The notes beneath the pieces were generated by a model. The model searched no databases. It saw only the letters and a list, made by a program, of their open reading frames with translations, and was not told the DNA's origin. Made by a program: the position numbers and the translations under genes. Positions 1 through 7,947 of a DNA stretch of 30,524 nt are shown in pieces. The DNA is from CBDUEV01 sp965366365 (GTDB lineage Bacteria; Actinomycetota; Acidimicrobiia; Spongiisociales; JAENVV01), in contig CBDUEV010000034.1 of NCBI GenBank assembly GCA_965366365.1, positions 1-30,524 on the forward strand, in the 5' to 3' direction. Position 1 is the first letter of the stretch. Each line of letters opens with the position of its first letter.

Positions 1-727
1 AAAGGGCGTTGTTGGGGCCGCGGTTGCCAGGACCCACGAACGGCCAGTTGGCGCTTGGAACCGTGTCGCCGGGGTAGTCCTCGTCGCCGAGATGGGTGGC
101 CAGCATCCCCGCGACCAGCGCATCCTCATCTTCTGGGATGAAGCCGGGGGCCACCAGCAGTGTCCTGAGGGCGTTGCGCGGCGAGAACGGGCTATCCGTC
201 CCGCCGTCGTTCGATTGGAGTCGTTCGACCAGCTGCGGATTGATGAGCCCGCCACCCGATCCGGCGTAGTCGTCCCAACAACGGTCGCCCGATTCGCCCT
301 TGGTGCCCCCGAAGCCATACGGCGACCCCGGGGCGACCTGGGTCACCGACAGAAGGCGGGACGGTTGGTCGGCGATCATCCGCCACACCACGCCGCTCCC
401 GAGCGAGTTGCCGACAACGTGGACTCGGGACACCCCGAGCGTGTCGAGCAGGGCGAAGGCGTCGTCAGCCAGGTCGCCCAGGCCGTTGGTGGCGTCGATC
501 TTGGCGGCGCCGTCGGCCTCGCCGAACCCCCGCTGATCCGGAGCTATGGCCCGAAAACCCTGGGGCAGGCGCAGCATGGTGGTCTCCCACCACGTCGCCG
601 ACGAAAGGTTGCCATGCAGAAACAGAACCGGCTCGCCTTCCGCTGGACCGCTGAACAAGACCCTGGTGGCGATACGGTCGGACGAGACGGTCTGGGCCGT
701 GATGCCTTGCTGCGCGGGGTCGCTCAT
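1..727 (-). CDS. alpha/beta hydrolase, C-terminus cut by window edge
   Basis: I translated this by hand from the ATG at 727; it stays open for 242 codons to the left edge, so the C-terminus is missing. The fold is seen from VLFLHGN near residues 34-40 (oxyanion-hole HG), APDQRGFGE at 62-70, and the nucleophile elbow GNSLG with Ser108. This is the classic epoxide hydrolase/haloperoxidase-like layout; the catalytic His and probably the acid lie beyond the edge. The start overlaps the stop of the TetR gene by ATGA, so the two are translationally coupled and the hydrolase is probably controlled by that regulator. Its substrate cannot be told from sequence. Confidence 0.85.
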   Translation of the reverse strand, partial: MSDPAQQGITAQTVSSDRIATRVLFSGPAEGEPVLFLHGNLSSATWWETTMLRLPQGFRAIAPDQRGFGEADGAAKIDATNGLGDLADDAFALLDTLGVSRVHVVGNSLGSGVVWRMIADQPSRLLSVTQVAPGSPYGFGGTKGESGDRCWDDYAGSGGGLINPQLVERLQSNDGGTDSPFSPRNALRTLLVAPGFIPEDEDALVAGMLATHLGDEDYPGDTVPSANWPFVGPGNRGPNNAL

Positions 728-1353
728 CCACCCTCCTCGAGTTGGTAGCCCAGCCCCCGACCGACGAAGGCCAGCACCTGTTCGTACACCTCGTCGGAGA
801 GCTCCGCTCCCTGGCGGAGCAGGTAACGCCCTCCGACGAACTCCGCCACCCCCATCAAGAGGTTGGCGATGGTTTCGGGCTCGAGGCTGGCGGAAATCTG
901 GCCGGCGTCGCGGGCGTGCTCGAGGCCGCGCACATATCCCTCCGCCAAGGTGTCGTAGTGCCAACGGTGCACCTCGGGGGCGACGAATTCGGCCTCGCGC
1001 ACGATGCGATAGAGCGAGCGATGCCCGCGGATGTAGTCGAAGTAGGTGCGAAACCCGACACGTTCGATCTCGAGCCGGTCGTCCAGATCGGCTACCGCGA
1101 TGGCGATGGTCTCTCGTAGCGAGTGGTTGAGATGGCGTACCAACTCCACGAAGGCTGCCTTCTTGTCGGCGAAATAGACGTAGAACGTCCCTTGGCCCAC
1201 GCCCGCCCTCCGAGTGATCTCCGAGACGGAGGCGCGCTCGTAGGAGAATTCCCCGAACACCTCTTCTGCGGCGTCGAGCAAGGCTTGACGCGTGGCCCGG
1301 CCCCGCGCAGTTGGCGGGCTCGTTACCGTGGCAGAACCTGAGACCTGATTCAT
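724..1353 (-). CDS. TetR-family transcriptional regulator
   Basis: The 209-residue length is typical of TetR. The N-terminal helix-turn-helix domain spans about residues 18-66 (RQALLDAAEEVFGE...VSEITRRAGVGQGTFYVYFADK), with the family's GTFYxYF signature in the recognition helix region. The C-terminal half is helical and variable, as expected for a ligand pocket and dimer interface. It lies first in a two-gene operon and its TGA overlaps the ATG of the alpha/beta hydrolase. A palindrome overlaps its own start codon, suggesting autoregulation. The ligand is unknown. There is no Shine-Dalgarno; a CATAAT hexamer 8 nt upstream of the ATG suggests a leaderless transcript. Confidence 0.93.
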   Translation of the reverse strand: MNQVSGSATVTSPPTARGRATRQALLDAAEEVFGEFSYERASVSEITRRAGVGQGTFYVYFADKKAAFVELVRHLNHSLRETIAIAVADLDDRLEIERVGFRTYFDYIRGHRSLYRIVREAEFVAPEVHRWHYDTLAEGYVRGLEHARDAGQISASLEPETIANLLMGVAEFVGGRYLLRQGAELSDEVYEQVLAFVGRGLGYQLEEGG

Positions 1354-1367
1354 GTCTCATGATTATG
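1348..1367 (-). promoter_or_regulatory. putative leaderless promoter and TetR operator
   Basis: On the minus strand, CATAAT (1367-1362) matches a -10 box at five of six positions and lies 8 nt before the TetR ATG (1353). A palindrome, TCATG-TCT-CATGA (1350-1362), covers the predicted transcription start and the start codon. A second inverted pair, TGAGAC (1339-1344) and GTCTCA (1354-1359), extends it into the gene. TetR proteins usually repress from palindromes over their own promoters; binding here is inferred. No convincing -35 box was seen. Confidence 0.45.
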
Positions 1368-1529
1368 GCGCGAAGGCTCTCTCATCGGCCGGAAAAGCGC
1401 GAGAAATTTCGACGATTCGTTTTCAGTGTCCAGGATCCCGCCGCGCCCATCCCAGGCAGCGGCTCGGCTTCAGCCGGTCTGGGACTGAGGGTCAGCTCAG
1501 CATCGTCGGCAACGCGAGCCCCCTAGACG

Positions 1530-1561
1530 CGACCAAGACCCCGATGCCGGGGTCTTGGTCG
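1530..1561. terminator. 14-bp perfect hairpin, terminator-like
   Basis: CGACCAAGACCCCG (1530-1543) pairs perfectly with 1548-1561 around an ATGC loop. It sits 17 bp past the stop of the minus-strand DUF4870 gene, the expected place for its terminator. No U-run follows on either strand, as is common for actinobacterial terminators. The stretch from here to the TetR gene (about 1368-1529) shows no other recognisable feature. Confidence 0.6.
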
Positions 1562-1577
1562 ATTAGGGAGGGTCCGG

Positions 1578-2024
1578 TCAGTTGACCAGGCGCATGGTGA
1601 GGGGATACCGATAGCTCTCGCCTCGGGAGGCTGCCATTGCGGCGACGATCACCAGAACGAACCAGGCAATCAGCACGATCGGCAGGAGGACGACGCCGAT
1701 CAGCACGAAGATGAGAAGCCCGGCCACGACCGAGTAGATGAGGAAGGAAAGGTTGAAGTTGAGGGCTTCCTTCGCCTGGTCGGCCACATACGGATCCTCG
1801 TCCCGCTTCATCAGCCACACCAACAGCGGTCCGATCAATGACGGAACTCCGATGAACTGAATGAAGGCCGAGAGATGTGCAGCGGTCGCCCAATTCTGCG
1901 AATCGCGTGTCATCTGCTGCGGCGGATTCACGGCCGGCGGCGTTTCGGAAACGTCTGGTTGGGCGGCTGGTTCTTCCAGAGGAGCGGATACCTCTTCGGC
2001 CGGTGTGGGGGTTTCATCAGTCAT
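1578..2024 (-). CDS. DUF4870-family membrane protein
   Basis: The protein has 148 residues. Residues 1-38 are acidic and Pro-rich and probably disordered. From about residue 40 comes the DUF4870 pattern: NWATAAHLSAFIQFIGVPSLIGPLLVWLMKRDEDPYVADQAKEALNFNLS, with a first membrane segment near 50-70, the conserved D..V..QAKEALNF loop, and two further membrane segments near 90-130. The family is common in bacteria and has no settled function. The start is well supported by AAAGGAG six nt before ATG 2024. It is divergent from the next plus-strand gene and followed by the hairpin at 1530-1561. Confidence 0.9.
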   Translation of the reverse strand: MTDETPTPAEEVSAPLEEPAAQPDVSETPPAVNPPQQMTRDSQNWATAAHLSAFIQFIGVPSLIGPLLVWLMKRDEDPYVADQAKEALNFNLSFLIYSVVAGLLIFVLIGVVLLPIVLIAWFVLVIVAAMAASRGESYRYPLTMRLVN

Positions 2025-2094
2025 GGTTTCTCCTTTTTCTGTCCTTCTGCCTTCATCATGAACGGGACCGGGTGTTCCGTCTATGAGGGGTCAC

Positions 2095-2120
2095 CCCCGA
2101 GAAACCCTGATGTCTCGGGG
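2095..2120. repeat. inverted repeat between divergent genes
   Basis: CCCCGAGA (2095-2102) and TCTCGGGG (2113-2120) form a perfect 8-bp stem with a 10-nt loop. It lies in the spacer between the divergent DUF4870 gene and the plus-strand gene starting near 2280. It could be an operator or an RNA hairpin in the leader of the plus-strand gene. Nothing else identifiable was seen in 2025-2279. Confidence 0.35.
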
Positions 2121-2279
2121 ACGATCTTGAGAGCGTTCCGTCTGCTCAGAAGGGGTGCCACTGCCTGTCTTTGGAACCCAAGGCTACGCGACGAGTCCGA
2201 GCTGGCGCGTGCGTTTGGTGGACGAGCAGGTGTAACGGTGCCAATTGTGTTGACGAACCTCGGGGCCCCCCGTCCGACG

Positions 2280-2819
2280 ATGGCCGATGAATTCCCGGAC
2301 GACGTGGAGCGGATGGCAGAGACGGTCGATCGGGAAGGGTGCTTAGATGCGCCTGTGTCGGTGCATCGAGAAGTCGAGTCGATCGTGATCATCGGCGGTG
2401 CCTGCATCCGTCTCGTCCTAGGAGACCCGCAGCTGGACGGTGACGACCGAAGTGACGCCGACACCGCTTCAGCGGACGACACGACGATCGTCGTCACCGG
2501 TGACGATCTCGGGAAGGATGCTCAACTCTGTGTTGTCGCCCCGGCTTCGATTCGGGTGGGCGAGGGCTCGTCCGTTGAGCTCTCGGGCGTCGCCGACCGC
2601 CTGGAGCTCGCCGTGACCGCAGGAGGCAGGGTGGACGCCTCGCTGCTCCGTATCGGTGATCTCGTGGTGGCTCTCGAGCAGTGCGCCGTCGTCGCTCCCG
2701 ACGCCCAGCGTGTGACGGGGTGGGTGACCTATGGAGCAGTGATCGAGGTCGGTACCGACGCCTGTGTCGACGGGCTTCTCACGGCGAACGCCGGCCGGAT
2801 CGTGCGACCGAGTCCCTGA
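2280..2819 (+). CDS. uncharacterised beta-rich protein, possibly DUF2807-like
   Basis: The reading frame is open from 1875 but overlaps DUF4870 and shows weaker codon bias upstream, so I place the start at ATG 2280 (179 residues); GTG 2238 is an alternative and no good ribosome binding site marks either. The C-terminal half (residues 85-179) is a succession of short beta-strands separated by Gly and Asp turns (VELSGVADRLELAVTAGGRVDASLLRIGDLVVALEQ...), which resembles the repetitive strands of DUF2807 (head-GIN) domains. No signal peptide is visible. The family assignment is tentative, but strong third-position GC supports real coding. Confidence 0.5.
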   Translation: MADEFPDDVERMAETVDREGCLDAPVSVHREVESIVIIGGACIRLVLGDPQLDGDDRSDADTASADDTTIVVTGDDLGKDAQLCVVAPASIRVGEGSSVELSGVADRLELAVTAGGRVDASLLRIGDLVVALEQCAVVAPDAQRVTGWVTYGAVIEVGTDACVDGLLTANAGRIVRPSP

Positions 2820-2885
2820 CATCGACGACGCTCCGCTTCAGCGGGAGGTGTGGACGACCAACCGCAACCGACTAGCGGTAGATCG

Positions 2886-3371
2886 TCAGTCCGGAACGGG
2901 TGGTGGGCGCCACACCGCGGCCAGCTCTCCGACGGCGAAAGCAGCAGCGGCGCCGGCGGTGTTGGCGAACAAGTCCCAGGAGGCATCCGCCACCGCTCCT
3001 GTCCCGAAGAGCACATCGACTGTCAGCTCGAACAACTCGTTGGCTACTCCGAGTACGGACGCCACGGAGAGCACGAGAAGGGCCCGGTGCAGCCGCTTCG
3101 GGATGCTGAACGGAACCATCAGAGCGAAGGCGACCAGTGCGGAGGCGATGCCACCCCCGACGAAATGCTGGCTGAAGGTTTCGGTGTTGGCTTGAAGCCA
3201 TGGGCTGGGGAGGAAATACGAAATCAGAATGGCTGCGATGGCGGCCAGGAGCCAGCTGCGGGATCTCCGGGTGGCCGAGCGACCGAACGTCCCGAGCAGG
3301 GCTGGAACTGCGATCCAGAGCACGACGCCCATCACGGAGCCGGTTGCCAGGTCAACGAGTACGTCGCGCAT
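2886..3371 (-). CDS. VanZ-like / small integral membrane protein
   Basis: The protein has 161 residues and four hydrophobic segments: about 8-27, 42-58, 72-90 and 95-112, with another near 130-152. The C-terminal signature GVANELFELTVDVLFGTGAVADASWDLFANTAGAAAAF, with acidic residues inside hydrophobic helices and a D..AN..GA end, resembles VanZ-like and DUF2238-like proteins. VanZ gives low-level teicoplanin resistance in enterococci, but most homologues have no known role, so no resistance function is claimed. The start at 3371 has only a weak binding site. It lies downstream of the SRPBCC gene on the same strand after a 132-bp gap. Confidence 0.75.
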   Translation of the reverse strand: MRDVLVDLATGSVMGVVLWIAVPALLGTFGRSATRRSRSWLLAAIAAILISYFLPSPWLQANTETFSQHFVGGGIASALVAFALMVPFSIPKRLHRALLVLSVASVLGVANELFELTVDVLFGTGAVADASWDLFANTAGAAAAFAVGELAAVWRPPPVPD

Positions 3372-3503
3372 GTGCTCAAGACTCCCAGATGTCCAGCGCC
3401 TCCGCCACGACCACCCTGCTCAGGACGGCGGCTCCACCGTGACTCGGAAGCCGCCGAGACGCCCTGGAAGCCGCCACTCTGCGGCCCCGCGGCGTCTACC
3501 TCT

Positions 3504-3953
3504 TCACGACCCTTTCTCCAACCGCTCTTTCAACATGCCCATGCCTTTGTTGGTGGCAGGCTTGATCAACCCACTGAACAGAACCGGGAAGAGAACGCCA
3601 ATCAGTCCGCTCGGTCTCGGCATGTTGATGATCTTGTCCACACGCGTGCCCTCTCCGTCGGGGGTGAGGACGTACGTGCTGAAGAATTCCTCACCCTGCT
3701 CGCGAGCGGTGAATTCGATTCGGCGAGATGGTTCGAAGTTGGTGACCTCGACCTCGTTGCGGTGCTCAGCGTCTCCAGGTATCCACCCGTAGGAAACAAA
3801 CGTGCTGCCGGCCTCGACGGGACCCTCGATACCTTCCACCCTATAGGGCTTCGGCGACCACTCATTGTGCCGGTGGACGTCACGCAAGTAGTTGAACACG
3901 TCCTCGGGTGGACGGGCCACGACCACCGTCGATGTAGCTTGCATCCTCGCCAT
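3504..3953 (-). CDS. SRPBCC (polyketide cyclase/START-like) family protein
   Basis: The protein has 149 residues and a typical small helix-grip fold: MQATSTVVVARPPEDVFNYLRDVHRHNEWSP at the start (beta-strand followed by the PPEDVFNYL helix and a W..SP loop), then strands with FEPSRRIEFTAREQGEEFFSTYVLTP, and a long C-terminal helix (PATNKGMGMLKERLEKG). Such proteins bind hydrophobic ligands; the ligand is unknown. I chose ATG 3953 because GGAGGAG lies 7 nt upstream; the longer open frame to 4166 has poor coding character. It sits 197 bp after the histidine kinase, possibly with its own promoter. Confidence 0.85.
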   Translation of the reverse strand: MARMQATSTVVVARPPEDVFNYLRDVHRHNEWSPKPYRVEGIEGPVEAGSTFVSYGWIPGDAEHRNEVEVTNFEPSRRIEFTAREQGEEFFSTYVLTPDGEGTRVDKIINMPRPSGLIGVLFPVLFSGLIKPATNKGMGMLKERLEKGS

Positions 3954-4150
3954 TCTCGATCTCCTCCATCGCCGCAGGCCGCCCTGACCCTCCCGCCGAA
4001 TGTAGTTGGTGGGAGCCGCGCAGGTCGATCGAGAGGAACCTGCCTGGCAGATCCGACCAGCAGCCCGAGTGGCTCCGCCACCCTGGCCCTCCCTGGCTTC
4101 GGCCAGCTGAGCGAGCCGCCGAGATGCCCGACCGTCCCAGCAGGAGCCTC

Positions 4151-5242
4151 CTATCGGGGCAGCCACATAGTCACGGTGGTCCCGTCGGGTCCGCTGGATG
4201 TGATCTCCAGCTGGCCGCCGTGCGCATTGACGAGACCCCGGGCGATCGAGAGGCCTAAGCCACTGCCGGGCGAATCCTCAGATTTCACGAACCTGCCGAA
4301 GACTTCCTCGACTTGCTCCGGATCGATGCCCGTTCCGGTATCGGTCACGCCGACCACGATCCGGTCCACTTCGACCTTGACGGCGATAGTCACGATGCCG
4401 CCGTTGGGCATGGCCCGCAACGAGTTCACCAGGAGGTTGGCCAGGGCTTGGCGAATCCGGACGGGATCCATCTCCACCGCGGGCACCTCGGCGGGGGCTT
4501 GTACCAAGATCTCGACCTCGGCCTCCGCTGCCTTCGGCCGGTACGACGACGCCACTTCACGGACCACCTTCATCGGGTCCGCCTGCTCCGTCTGAAGTGG
4601 CAGCTTCCCCGCCTCCGAGAGCGTGAGGACGCGTAGATCCTCGATGAGTCGTTCCAGCACCTCGACCTCGTCGAGCAGTGACTCCATGTGGGCGGGACCG
4701 CCGTCGCGAACCCCGTCGACCACGGCCTCGATTTCGCCCCTGATGACCGTCAACGGGGTGCGCAGTTCATGGCTGAGATCGGACATGAGAGTGCGTCTTT
4801 GGGCGTCGGCTTGCTCGAGACGCTCCGCCATGGAGTTGAACGAGGAGGCGACGGCCCGCATCCCGGCGCCGGAGTGCGTGTCCACCCGGGTGGTGTAGTC
4901 GCCGTCCGCAAGACGGCCGGCCGCTCCGATCAACGCCTCCACCGGACGCCAGGTCCGGCGAACGGCTGATCTCAGCAGCCATGCTCCTGCCGCAACCACG
5001 AAGAGGGTCGCCAGCACGACGGTCGCCCGGCGTGTCGACCCCACGCCGGTCACGACAGTGGCTACCAAGGCTCCCACCAGAGCGCCGGCCAGAACCAAGA
5101 AGCCGAGGAAGGCCAACGCCCCCACAAACAGGCGCCTCCCAAAACCCGACCAGGTCTCGTAGCCACGACCTGCGCTGGGGGGCCAGTGCTCCCCTTCGGG
5201 CCACCAACCGGGGCCGCCGTGGTGATACCTACGCATCGGCAT
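4151..5242 (-). CDS. HAMP-domain sensor histidine kinase
   Basis: The protein has 363 residues. Two membrane helices (about 38-64 and 72-92) are separated by only a few residues, so there is almost no extracellular sensor domain. A HAMP linker follows (about 93-145), then the HisKA domain with the phospho-acceptor His158 in SHELRTPLT, and an HATPase domain with N-box NLLVNSL near 250, GxG motifs TDTGTGID and GSGLGLSIARGL. The nearly absent outside loop suggests it senses the membrane or a membrane partner, perhaps the small protein encoded at 5928-6320. The start overlaps the response regulator by 14 bp, so the pair is co-translated. GGAGTGGGG precedes the ATG. Confidence 0.95.
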   Translation of the reverse strand: MPMRRYHHGGPGWWPEGEHWPPSAGRGYETWSGFGRRLFVGALAFLGFLVLAGALVGALVATVVTGVGSTRRATVVLATLFVVAAGAWLLRSAVRRTWRPVEALIGAAGRLADGDYTTRVDTHSGAGMRAVASSFNSMAERLEQADAQRRTLMSDLSHELRTPLTVIRGEIEAVVDGVRDGGPAHMESLLDEVEVLERLIEDLRVLTLSEAGKLPLQTEQADPMKVVREVASSYRPKAAEAEVEILVQAPAEVPAVEMDPVRIRQALANLLVNSLRAMPNGGIVTIAVKVEVDRIVVGVTDTGTGIDPEQVEEVFGRFVKSEDSPGSGLGLSIARGLVNAHGGQLEITSSGPDGTTVTMWLPR

Positions 5243-5909
5243 ATTTGTACCCCACTCCGTACACGGTCAGCAGATACCGCGGGTTGGACGGGTTTGGCTC
5301 CAGTTTGCGTCTCAGGTTCTTGATGTGAGCGTCGATCGCCCTTTCGTATGATTCGAAGGCGACCCCATGGAGCGCATCGAGAAGCTGGGCCCGCGTGTAG
5401 ACCCGTCCCGGAGCACTGGCTATGTGGAGCAACAGTTCGAACTCGGTTGGGGTGAGGTCGATGTTTCTGCCGCCCAAGATGACGGTGCGTTTGCCGGTGT
5501 CGATCTCCAGCTCACCTGCCCGCACGACGTCTGGGGCCTCCACCGAGGCATCGACCCGTCGAAGCACCGCCCGGACCCGTGCCACCAGTTCCTTGGGGCT
5601 GAACGGCTTCACCACATAGTCGTCGGCGCCCAGTTCCAAACCGACGATCCTGTCGGATTCCTCCGCTCGGGCCGTCAGCATGACGATGGGAACGTCGGAG
5701 GAAGCCCGCAGGGCCCGGGTCACGTCCAATCCATCCAATCCCGGCAGTCCCAAGTCGAGGACGATCATGTCGGGCCGTTCGGACCGGGCGGCGGCGAGAG
5801 CGGCGGGACCATCGGCGGCGGTGACCACGCGGAAGCCCGCCCGCTGCAGGTAATCCCGCAGCAGACGGGTGATCTTCAGCTCATCGTCGACGACCAGGAT
5901 CGTTTTCAT
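5229..5909 (-). CDS. OmpR/PhoB-family response regulator
   Basis: The protein has 226 residues. The receiver domain (1-115) has the acidic pair DD8-9, phospho-acceptor Asp52 (VLDLGLPG), Thr79 and Lys101 (VKPFSP). The winged-helix DNA-binding domain (about 130-226) ends in the usual AIDAHIKNLRRKLE...VYGVGYKY. It is the partner of the histidine kinase immediately downstream, which overlaps its 3' end. The small membrane protein gene ends 18 bp upstream. Its target promoters are unknown; the intergenic region upstream of the operon (6321-6559) is a reasonable place for an autoregulatory site. Confidence 0.96.
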   Translation of the reverse strand: MKTILVVDDELKITRLLRDYLQRAGFRVVTAADGPAALAAARSERPDMIVLDLGLPGLDGLDVTRALRASSDVPIVMLTARAEESDRIVGLELGADDYVVKPFSPKELVARVRAVLRRVDASVEAPDVVRAGELEIDTGKRTVILGGRNIDLTPTEFELLLHIASAPGRVYTRAQLLDALHGVAFESYERAIDAHIKNLRRKLEPNPSNPRYLLTVYGVGYKYADA

Positions 5910-5927
5910 GACTCTCAGTGTGGTCGC

Positions 5928-6320
5928 TCAGTCATCGACGGGTGGTACATGGTCGTCGACTTCCTTTCGGGCGTGGGCCATACGGTGCCACTCCTCGAAG
6001 CGGTCGTCCGTCGACCGATGGGGCTCTCCGGGCGGCGATTCGCTCTGACCATGCCAGTGTTTGCGGGCCTCCTGGGACCACCGCTCACGTGACGGGCGTG
6101 ACCAGCCCTTGTTCCGCCGGCCGCCGAACCCGGCGAAGCTCGCCGCCAGGCCGAAGAGCATGACGAGGAGGGCCACCTTGAACAAGAAGCCCAGCACCAT
6201 GAACGGCGCAGCCACCAGGCCACCAACCGCCGCAGACCCACCAAACAGGGCAGCCCCCAACAGAACACCAAACCCAACCATCAGGATCATCCCAAATGGA
6301 CTTCGACGCATCGACATCAT
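5928..6320 (-). CDS. small membrane protein encoded with the two-component system
   Basis: I place the start at ATG 6320 (130 residues), with AAAGGA just upstream; ATG 6317 fits equally well. Residues 5-55 hold two hydrophobic segments (GMILMVGFGVLLGAALFG and VGGLVAAPFMVLGFLFKVALLVMLFGLAASF), followed by a highly charged, His/Arg/Glu-rich tail of about 70 residues containing FEEWHRMAHARKEVDDH. I do not recognise a named family. Being first in a tight operon with the regulator and a kinase that lacks an obvious sensor domain, it may be an accessory sensor or the regulated output; this is inference. Confidence 0.7.
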   Translation of the reverse strand: MMSMRRSPFGMILMVGFGVLLGAALFGGSAAVGGLVAAPFMVLGFLFKVALLVMLFGLAASFAGFGGRRNKGWSRPSRERWSQEARKHWHGQSESPPGEPHRSTDDRFEEWHRMAHARKEVDDHVPPVDD

Positions 6321-6559
6321 CGATTCCTTTCTCGATTCGATGACCACATCGTCTCGCCCGGATGTGGAGAACTCGTGAACGCCGCACGGAGACACGGTGG
6401 AGATTGGGTGGCCGGCGGGCCGCCGCCGGGAGATAGCCGAGCCGCCACCAATCCCGCATCGCTCGAGGAGATGGCCTCGTCGCCTATGCACGGCAGATAG
6501 GGTGAACCGTGTCGCCGGGAATCCCTGCGACGTCATCGAGGTGGACGGAGGGGTACAGA

Positions 6560-7936
6560 GTGGCTTCCCAAGGAATGCTCACGCTCGAAGAGTTGGGAAC
6601 GATGGTCGATGACGGCGCCGTCGACACCGTCATCGTTGGCTTCACGGACCACTACGGCCGGCTTCTCGGCAAACGAATCGACGCTCGATTTTTCGTCGAG
6701 GAGAGCCACGAGGCCGGCACCCACGGGTGTGACTATCTCCTCACCGTCGATATGGAGATGGAGCCGGTGCCCGGCTATCGGTACGCCAATTGGGAGCTCG
6801 GCTATGGGGATTTTCACATGGTCCCCGATCTGTCGACCTTGCGTCTCGCCACCTGGCTCGAGTCGACGGCTTTGGTCCTCTGCGATCTCCACGAACCGAA
6901 AGGCCACGAACTGGTGGAAGTGGGACCACGTTCCATCCTGCGCCGGCAGTTGGAGCGGGCCGCCGATCTCGGTTACACGGCCATGGGCGCCTCCGAGCTC
7001 GAGTACTTCATTTTCGAGGACAGCTATCGAGAGGCCGCAGACAAGCAGTACGGGAAACTGCGTCCCGCCGGCTGGTACATCGAGGACTATCACCTCCTCC
7101 AAGGAACCAGGGAGGAGTTCTTCAATCGCCCTGTGAGAAGGCACCTGGCCGCGTCGGGCATCCCGGTCGAGAACTCGAAGGGCGAATGGGGTCGAGGCCA
7201 GCACGAGATGAACGTGCGTTTCGCAGAGGTCTTGACCATGGCGGACCGCCACGTCGTGATGAAACAGGCGATGAAGGAGATAGCCGAAGAGCTCGGCGTG
7301 AGCGTCACTTTCATGGCCAAGCCCGATTCGGCCGAGGCCGGCTCGAGTTGTCACATTCACCTTTCCCTGTGGAACGACGACGCTCCGGCCTTTCCCGGCG
7401 ACGTCGCAGTGGGACCGGTGCAGGGGTCCGACACCTTCCGTTGGTTCCTGGGCGGTTGGATGGCCCACGTATCGGAGTTGATGGTCTTCTTCGCCCCCAC
7501 GATCAACTCGTACAAGCGCTTCCAAGAAGGATCATGGGCACCCACTCGCATCGCCTGGAGCTACGACAACCGGACGGCAGGTTTTCGGGTGGTGGGAGAG
7601 GGCAAGAGCCTCCGCATCGAATGTCGGGTGCCCGGCGCCGACGCCAACCCCTACCTCGCCTACGCGGCGGTGTTGGCGGCGGGAATCGACGGGGTTCGCA
7701 ACCGCATCGAACCACCCGCCATATTCGAGGGTGACGTGTACCAAGCCCGAGACCTCCCCGCCGTGCCAACCACGTTGCGGCAAGCCACCGATCTCTTCGA
7801 GGCCAGCGAGTTCGTGACGAAAGCCTTCGGAGCCGCTGTCCAAGAGCACTACACCCATTTCTTCCGAACGGAACAGGCGGCGTACGACAATGCCGTGACA
7901 GACTGGGAACGCCAACGCTATTTCGAACGGATCTGA
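6560..7936 (+). CDS. glutamine-synthetase-family ligase (gamma-glutamylamide synthetase-like)
   Basis: The start is GTG 6560, with GGAGGGG 8 nt upstream; this gives 458 residues. The beta-grasp N-domain (about 20-110) is followed by the GS catalytic barrel. Metal-ligand glutamates are visible in ASELEYF (Glu146, Glu148), NSKGEWGRGQHE (Glu209, Glu216) and RIECR (Glu354). HIHLSL (His265), NSYKRF (Arg320) and NRTAGFR (Arg338) match ATP/glutamate-binding positions. Sequence style and length fit the GlnT/PuuA-like branch that ligates glutamate to amines, rather than housekeeping GlnA. The SDR gene 12 bp downstream suggests a catabolic pathway for an amine or amino alcohol. The substrate is not shown by sequence. 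Confidence 0.85.
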   Translation: MASQGMLTLEELGTMVDDGAVDTVIVGFTDHYGRLLGKRIDARFFVEESHEAGTHGCDYLLTVDMEMEPVPGYRYANWELGYGDFHMVPDLSTLRLATWLESTALVLCDLHEPKGHELVEVGPRSILRRQLERAADLGYTAMGASELEYFIFEDSYREAADKQYGKLRPAGWYIEDYHLLQGTREEFFNRPVRRHLAASGIPVENSKGEWGRGQHEMNVRFAEVLTMADRHVVMKQAMKEIAEELGVSVTFMAKPDSAEAGSSCHIHLSLWNDDAPAFPGDVAVGPVQGSDTFRWFLGGWMAHVSELMVFFAPTINSYKRFQEGSWAPTRIAWSYDNRTAGFRVVGEGKSLRIECRVPGADANPYLAYAAVLAAGIDGVRNRIEPPAIFEGDVYQARDLPAVPTTLRQATDLFEASEFVTKAFGAAVQEHYTHFFRTEQAAYDNAVTDWERQRYFERI

Positions 7937-7947
7937 AAGGGAACACG

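Noticed and set aside
2886..3371. Glycopeptide resistance from the VanZ-like protein
   Set aside because: The similarity is only in topology and a short motif, and no van genes are near.
2850..4595. Plus-strand 581-codon open frame
   Set aside because: It crosses three minus-strand genes with clear domains and binding sites.
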